61,467 nt of DNA. Origin: Clostridia bacterium (GTDB lineage Bacteria > Bacillota > Clostridia > Christensenellales > Pumilibacteraceae). The number at the start of each line of letters is the position of its first letter. Positions within the stretch are counted from its first letter, which is position 1. The position numbers and the translations under genes are program-made. A model generated the notes under the pieces. That model had not been told where the DNA came from. It did no database searches and saw only the letters and a list, made by a program, of their open reading frames with translations. The stretch is taken from assembly GCA_017500845.1 (NCBI GenBank), contig JAFVXY010000012.1, positions 1 through 61,467 of the forward strand, given 5' to 3'. Below are positions 57,194-61,467 of the stretch, piece after piece.

Positions 57194-59761
57194 ATGGCAC
57201 TAAAAGGTTTTAGGTCGAATAAGCTTAAGGATGGCGACGAGCGATCGGGACAGCTTTCCGGCGGCGACCCTGCAAGCACTAACGAAAGCGAAAAGAAAGA
57301 ACGCCTTATAGAAGAAGGTATTATAAAACAAGAAAAAAAGAAAAAAATCAGACCTGCATCCGATATGAGTAGGGCAAAAAGATACGAGGTAGATCACAAT
57401 CACGGACTCAACGACGAGCAAATTGAGGAGCGTGTATCAAGCGGATATATCAACGTAAGTTCTACGCAAAAGGGTCGCTCGTATCTTGGCATCGTGGTGG
57501 GTAACCTATTTACCTTCTTTAACGTGCTTGTTTTTATCGTGGCGGGTGCTCTTATTTGGGCGGGCGCAAAATTCACGCAGCTACTCTTTTTGGGAATCAT
57601 TCTTGCCAACGTAGCCATCGGAATTATTCAGGAAATTCGTTCTAAGCGCACTATCGAAAAGCTAAGCCTTATTACGGCGCCCACGGCTGTGACTATTCGT
57701 AACGGCGTGCGCACCCCCGTCCCCGTGGACGAGCTTGTAATAGACGACGTTATAAGCTTAGAAACAGGCAATCAGATATGCAGTGACTGCATTCTTATGG
57801 TGGGCGAGTGCGAGGTAAACGAGTCTGTTATAACGGGCGAAAGCGTTCCCGTTATAAAAAAGGCGGGCGATATGCTGTATAGCGGTAGCTACGTTTCGTC
57901 GGGCACTTGTTATGCGAGGGTAGAGAAGGTTGGTGCAGACAACTATATCGAAAAGCTTGCCTCCAACGCCAAAAGGTACAAAAAGCCTAAGAGTGAGCTT
58001 CGTAACTCCATAATGTTCATTATCAAAATCGTAACCGTCTTTATTATACCGATTTCTATTCTTATGATTTTCGGTGCGCTTGGTAGAAGCGAAAACGGTA
58101 TCGAAATAGAGGATATTCAGCGTACAATCAACAGCGTCTCGGGCGCAATTATAGGTATGATACCTGCAGGTATGTTTTTGCTTACGTCTATGGCTCTTGC
58201 TATCAGCGTCATTCGTCTTGCAAAAAAGAACGCGCTTGTGCAAGACCTTTATTGCATAGAAATGCTTGCACGTGTCGACGTTTTGTGTCTTGATAAGACC
58301 GGAACCCTCACCGACGGCACCATGAGAGTCAACAAGCTTATTCAGCTTACCGAGGTGCAGGAGTATTCAATTACCGACATAGTGGGCTCGCTACTGGCGG
58401 CGACAGGCGACAACAATCAGACGGCAATTGCGCTTAGCAATGCTTACGGCATTGCAAACAAATTCCGCCCATCGGCGATTTTGCCGTTCTCGTCACAGCG
58501 TAAGCTTTCGGCTGTTACCTTCGAGGACGTGGGCACCTTCGTTTTGGGTGCGCCCGAGTTTGTTATAAGAGAACGCAACCCCGCTTTTGAGGCGCTCGTC
58601 AACGAGAACGCCGCAGACGGCTTCCGTATGGTGGTTATCGGGCATTCGGACAAGCCCATCGGCGAGCAAATTCCCACAGACCTTAAGCCGCTGTACCTTA
58701 TAGCCATCGAGGATCATATCCGCGAGGATGCGATAGATACGATAGCCTGGTTTAAGCAAAACGACGTCGCTATAAAAATCATAAGCGGCGACAATCCCAT
58801 CACCGTTGCCGAGGTAGCAAAGCGTGTGGGTGTGCCCGATGCGGACAAGTTCATTTCGCTTGACGGCTTGTCCAGCCAAGAGGTGGTCGAAGCGGCAAAT
58901 CAGTACACCGTTTTCGGTCGCGTAACTCCCGAACAAAAATGCTTGCTTATACGTGCTCAAAAGGCAAAGGGTCACACCGTTGCAATGATGGGTGACGGCG
59001 TAAACGATATTCTCGCAATGCGCGAGGCGGACTGCTCGGTTGCCATTGCTTCGGGTAGCGAGGCGGCGCGCAACGTAAGCCACTTGGTGCTTCTCGACAG
59101 CAATTTCTCGTCTATGCCCAGCGTGGTAGGCGAGGGCAGGCGCGTGGTAAACAATATTACTAAGTCGGCTTCGCTCTTTTTGATGAAGACCTTTATGTCC
59201 ATCGTGCTTTCGCTTATTTTCCTACTTATGGGCGAGGACTATCCGCTTCATACCAACCACCTGCTTATACTGGAAATTCTTATAATCGGTGTTCCCTCGT
59301 TTGTGCTTGCGCTTCAGTCAAATAAGCAGCGCATTCAGGGTAACTTCCTGTCCAACGTCGTCAGCCGAGCAATTCCCGGCGGCTTCGCTCTGGTGCTTAA
59401 CATAATGGCGGTGTACGTATTCAAGGAATTCCTGCTTACGGGATACGGACCGGACGCTATTACGGCAGAGTTTGCAATCTCGATGATGGTTATTGCGCTG
59501 TCGTGGACGGGCTTTATGATTCTTCTCAAAATTTGCGAGCCGTTCAACGCCTTCCGTATATTCCTGCTAATCATAGTATTCGTGCTTATGCTTATTGCAA
59601 TGGCGTTTATGGACGAGTCCATCGGCATTGTAAAGCTCGAGCTTGCAAACCCCATTCACCTTGCAAGCCTACTCTTTATAGTGGTGGAGGTGCTGGTCGC
59701 CTATTTCACCGTGTCAATGGTAATGAAGCTGTTGACCGTACTAAAAGTCATGACCGACTAA
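57194..59761 (+). CDS. P2-like cation-transporting P-type ATPase (CtpE-related)
   Basis: 855 aa from ATG 57194 behind AAGGAGAG. A ~70-residue hydrophilic, Lys/Glu-rich N-terminus precedes the core: TGES (from residue 214), DKTGTLT with Asp367, GDGVND (from ~600), and a C-terminal bundle to ten membrane helices. The sequence around helix 4, MIPAGMFLLTSMALAISVIRLAKKNALVQDL and following IEMLARVDVLCLDKTGTLT, fits the CtpE-like branch that has a PEGL motif. Here the ion-binding glutamate is replaced (IPAGM instead of PEGL), so the transported ion is uncertain. No CPC motif, so not a heavy-metal exporter. Confidence 0.88.
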   Translation: MALKGFRSNKLKDGDERSGQLSGGDPASTNESEKKERLIEEGIIKQEKKKKIRPASDMSRAKRYEVDHNHGLNDEQIEERVSSGYINVSSTQKGRSYLGIVVGNLFTFFNVLVFIVAGALIWAGAKFTQLLFLGIILANVAIGIIQEIRSKRTIEKLSLITAPTAVTIRNGVRTPVPVDELVIDDVISLETGNQICSDCILMVGECEVNESVITGESVPVIKKAGDMLYSGSYVSSGTCYARVEKVGADNYIEKLASNAKRYKKPKSELRNSIMFIIKIVTVFIIPISILMIFGALGRSENGIEIEDIQRTINSVSGAIIGMIPAGMFLLTSMALAISVIRLAKKNALVQDLYCIEMLARVDVLCLDKTGTLTDGTMRVNKLIQLTEVQEYSITDIVGSLLAATGDNNQTAIALSNAYGIANKFRPSAILPFSSQRKLSAVTFEDVGTFVLGAPEFVIRERNPAFEALVNENAADGFRMVVIGHSDKPIGEQIPTDLKPLYLIAIEDHIREDAIDTIAWFKQNDVAIKIISGDNPITVAEVAKRVGVPDADKFISLDGLSSQEVVEAANQYTVFGRVTPEQKCLLIRAQKAKGHTVAMMGDGVNDILAMREADCSVAIASGSEAARNVSHLVLLDSNFSSMPSVVGEGRRVVNNITKSASLFLMKTFMSIVLSLIFLLMGEDYPLHTNHLLILEILIIGVPSFVLALQSNKQRIQGNFLSNVVSRAIPGGFALVLNIMAVYVFKEFLLTGYGPDAITAEFAISMMVIALSWTGFMILLKICEPFNAFRIFLLIIVFVLMLIAMAFMDESIGIVKLELANPIHLASLLFIVVEVLVAYFTVSMVMKLLTVLKVMTD

Positions 59762-59794
59762 TTAACGCACAAAAGATGGCTCTATCGGCCTTAC

Positions 59795-59818
59795 AAAAAG
59801 CGGCTCAGCCGCTTTTTT
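59795..59818 (+). terminator. Terminator of the P2-type ATPase gene
   Basis: AAAAAGCGGC pairs with GCCGCTTTTT around a TCA loop, followed by T-run to 59818. Confidence 0.85.
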
Positions 59819-59851
59819 GTTGGCTTGTGTGAGCAAAAAACCGGAGGACGT

Positions 59852-60526
59852 ATGGTAGAAATTTTGGACAAAATCTTGCTTAGCAAAAATGCGGCAAACG
59901 AATTTTATAAATGCTACAACGGCGAGTTTAAGAAGTGGTTGTTGGGCGTTTTGCCAGAGATTGAGGACTGCAAAAAATTAGCACAGGACAATCCTTGGCA
60001 TATCTATAATTGTCTTGACCATATCCTTCACTCGGTGGACGAGATGGCAAGGCTATCCTTGGAATGCCCGATAAGTGTGCGCCGAATGCTCGTTTACGTT
60101 ATGCTTCTGCACGACATGGGCAAGCCGCAGTGCAAGTCGCGGCGATTTTCTAAGCTGTATGGCAGAGAGGTGGACAGCTTCTTTTCGCACAATAAGGCAA
60201 GTGTAAGCATTGCTCGCAGAGTGCTTCCTGTTTTTGGATTTGATAGCAAAAGCACAAAAATCATGCTTACGCTTATCGAAAATCATGACGTTTTTATGAC
60301 CGTTAGCCTAAAAGAATACGCAAAGCCGCATCACAAAATTCTTGATAGCGCCTACCTTGACGGGCTGATTGACGCCCTTGCAAAAGAGTCGGGGATAGAC
60401 GGCGTAAAGGCTATGCAATATCTGTTGTGGGTAGGGGAAGCGGATAACCTTGCCCAAAACCCCGATATGACGGCAAAGCCCTTGCAGATGCTTGAAAAAA
60501 TGAATGAAATGCTTGAAGGTAAATGA
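59852..60526 (+). CDS. HD-domain phosphohydrolase-like protein
   Basis: 224 aa from ATG 59852 behind GGAGGACGT. HIYNCLDHILHSVDEMARL followed by VYVMLLHDMGKP gives the His...His-Asp (residues 87-88) pattern of HD metal phosphohydrolases, and LIENHDVFM supplies a further His-Asp region. The layout resembles the HD half of CCA-adding enzymes without the nucleotidyltransferase. It may hydrolyse nucleotides or phosphoester RNA ends; the substrate is unknown. It is preceded by a terminator and followed by repeats, so it is a single-gene unit. Confidence 0.82.
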   Translation: MVEILDKILLSKNAANEFYKCYNGEFKKWLLGVLPEIEDCKKLAQDNPWHIYNCLDHILHSVDEMARLSLECPISVRRMLVYVMLLHDMGKPQCKSRRFSKLYGREVDSFFSHNKASVSIARRVLPVFGFDSKSTKIMLTLIENHDVFMTVSLKEYAKPHHKILDSAYLDGLIDALAKESGIDGVKAMQYLLWVGEADNLAQNPDMTAKPLQMLEKMNEMLEGK

Positions 60527-61158
60527 CGTACTTTTTTATGCGCAAAACCTCATCCGTCACTCACTTCGTTCGTGCCACCTTCCCCAAAGGGGAGGGGTAA
60601 TGCTATGCTTGTTGCAGCGCGGAATTGGCTTGATTGGCATAATAAGCCTCAATCGCGCCCATAATCAAGCTGTGCTTGTACTTTTTTATGCGCTAAAAAA
60701 GTACGCAAAAAAAGCGCCGGGACACTTTCGCGGCTGTGTCACCCCCGCAACGCGTTTTCGCTTACAGCGAAAAGACAAGGTTGGGGGAGTGGTAGACAAA
60801 GCTTCTGCGCAAGAATGGCAAGTTTGGTGTTACAAGCTCTCCGCGCCCAAAGTCAAGCTTTGCTTGTTGCAGCGCGGAATTGGTTTGATTGGCGAATAAT
60901 GCCTAATCGCGCCCAAAGTCAAGCTTTGCTTGTTGCAGCGCGGAATTGGTTTGATTAGCGAATAATGCCTAATCGCGCCCAAAGACAATCTTCGATTGCC
61001 CACGAGATCTCGCCTACGGCGCCCTGCGGGTTCGACTTCGGGCTATGTCCTACGCGTGGGGATGACACGTGGGCAAAAGGGCTCCGTTTGTTGCAGTGCG
61101 GAATTGATGCGCCCCCCCACTGTCATCCTAGAGTGCAAGCGAAGGATCTAGTTGGGGG
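60527..61158. repeat. Long repeat array, copy C of the GTACTTTTTTA element
   Basis: No gene in this stretch. In order: TTGTTGCAGCGCGGAATTGG (60609 onward), module CAAGC/GCTTG and copy C of the three-copy element (60641-60810, GTACTTTTTTA with TAAAAAAGTAC, TTTCGCT/AGCGAAA), two almost identical ~65-bp units with CAAGC-TTT-GCTTG (60854-60866 and 60920-60932), CAATC-TTC-GATTG (60986-60998), a decayed GGATCT-type element to ~61078, and a TGTCATCC...GGATCT element (61113-61158). Confidence 0.8.
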
Positions 61159-61161
61159 ATA

Positions 61162-61437
61162 GTCATTGCGACCGTAGCGAAGCAATCTCAAAATCCCAAG
61201 AGATTGTTATGGTGGTCAAAAATAGCCTTTGCTTACAAAAATTTACAATAATAGCCTTGACAACATGATAATTGTTGGGTAAAATATGCTAAATAAGCCT
61301 GTACAGTAATGATTGCACCGGGAATATAATAAAGCGATAACTAAATAAAAAATTTCACAAAAAATTTTTAAAAGCAAGGAAACTTTTTTTCAAAAAAACT
61401 GATATATATAGTGACAAACAAAAATGGAGGTAATTTT
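61162..61437 (+). repeat. Duplicated control region of the lipoprotein family, copy 2
   Basis: Matches 24833-25108 with about a dozen substitutions over most of its length, from the GTCATTGCGA element to the ribosome binding site. The promoter boxes TTGACA (61257-61262) and TAAAAT (61280-61285) and the ~150-nt leader are conserved; the last ~10 bases before the start codon differ. Confidence 0.85.
61257..61285 (+). promoter_or_regulatory. Promoter of lipoprotein gene 3
   Basis: TTGACA, 17-bp spacer, TAAAAT, as in the copy at 24928-24956. Confidence 0.7.
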
Positions 61438-61467
61438 ATGAAAAAGATAATAAGTCTTATCCTTGCA
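61438..61467 (+). CDS. Start of a third coiled-coil lipoprotein gene (3' end outside window)
   Basis: Only ten codons are visible: MKKIISLILA, the beginning of the same signal peptide as the lipoproteins at 25109 and 26134. It has ATG instead of GTG, GGAGG upstream and the duplicated control region. The remainder lies beyond the window. Confidence 0.75.
   Translation, partial: MKKIISLILA

Noticed and set aside
60600-61000. Regularly spaced repeats resembling a CRISPR array
   Set aside because: The units differ in length and spacing, share their intervening sequence, have hairpin modules rather than identical direct repeats with unique spacers, and no cas gene is near.

Overview
The window looks like chromosome from an uncultured anaerobic member of the Clostridia (Firmicutes/Bacillota). 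The evidence is AGGAGG-type ribosome binding sites, many sigma-A promoters with exact 17-bp spacing (TTGACA or TTGCAA with TATAAT), the anaerobic radical-SAM thiamine route (ThiH, not ThiO), a split glycine decarboxylase (GcvPA/GcvPB), and DUF1540, YwaF and DUF1576 type proteins. Housekeeping genes are moderately GC-rich. Three stretches are clearly more AT-rich and look acquired: 1-3.2 kb, 8.3-9.6 kb and 55.6-56.4 kb. Repeats crowd nearly every long intergenic gap.

Layout. 0-3.2 kb: AT-rich cassette with a phosphoribosyltransferase-like protein and a PD-(D/E)XK nuclease-like protein, preceded by the tail of another gene; the best candidate for an undescribed conflict/defence system. 3.5-8.1 kb: GtrA and GNAT-like genes (minus strand) and two flavoproteins (plus strand). 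8.1-9.9 kb: a DUF4143-type AAA ATPase bracketed by ~130-bp direct repeats. 10-12.4 kb: CsoR-family regulator plus P1B metal ATPase. 13-18.4 kb: two YwaF-like membrane proteins, a PPOX-fold protein, TetR plus ABC exporter, and a membrane-anchored MerR protein. 18.5-24.7 kb: CDF transporter, a divergent XRE/SLOG pair, DUF1576 protein, acyltransferase and a Cys/His-rich protein. 25-27.6 kb: tandem coiled-coil lipoproteins and a decayed leucine-rich-repeat gene. 27.9-35 kb: stand-alone GMP synthase ATP-PPase subunit, then a TPP riboswitch driving thiSFGHEDC. 35.5-35.7 kb: tRNA-Met, -Glu, -Val. 35.9-41.2 kb: nucleoside salvage operon deoC-deoD-deoB-cdd-pdp with a HAD phosphatase. 41.3-45.6 kb: M18 aminopeptidase, exonuclease plus HAD-IIA phosphatase, and MscS channel. 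46-55.1 kb: tdh-kbl-lplA-lpd-gcvT-gcvH-gcvPA-gcvPB. 55.5-56.4 kb: a second XRE/SLOG pair. 56.7-60.5 kb: DUF1540 protein, P2-type ATPase and HD protein. The right edge starts a third lipoprotein gene.

How the genes work together. The 46-55 kb cluster is one pathway: threonine to 2-amino-3-ketobutyrate (Tdh), to glycine plus acetyl-CoA (Kbl), then glycine cleavage to CO2, ammonia and methylene-tetrahydrofolate, with the ligase (LplA) that lipoylates GcvH beside it. The thi operon makes both halves of thiamine phosphate under TPP feedback. The deo cluster turns nucleosides into free bases and deoxyribose-5-phosphate, which is split for carbon.

The most unusual signals are: the PRTase-like/nuclease cassette; the XRE/SLOG divergent module, present twice with unrelated operators; a lipoprotein family whose 5' control region is duplicated 36 kb apart; and a dense set of intergenic hairpin repeats whose stems change in a compensatory way between copies. 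One of these repeats supplies the C-terminus of a gene. Everything here was read by eye; no database search or folding program was run.
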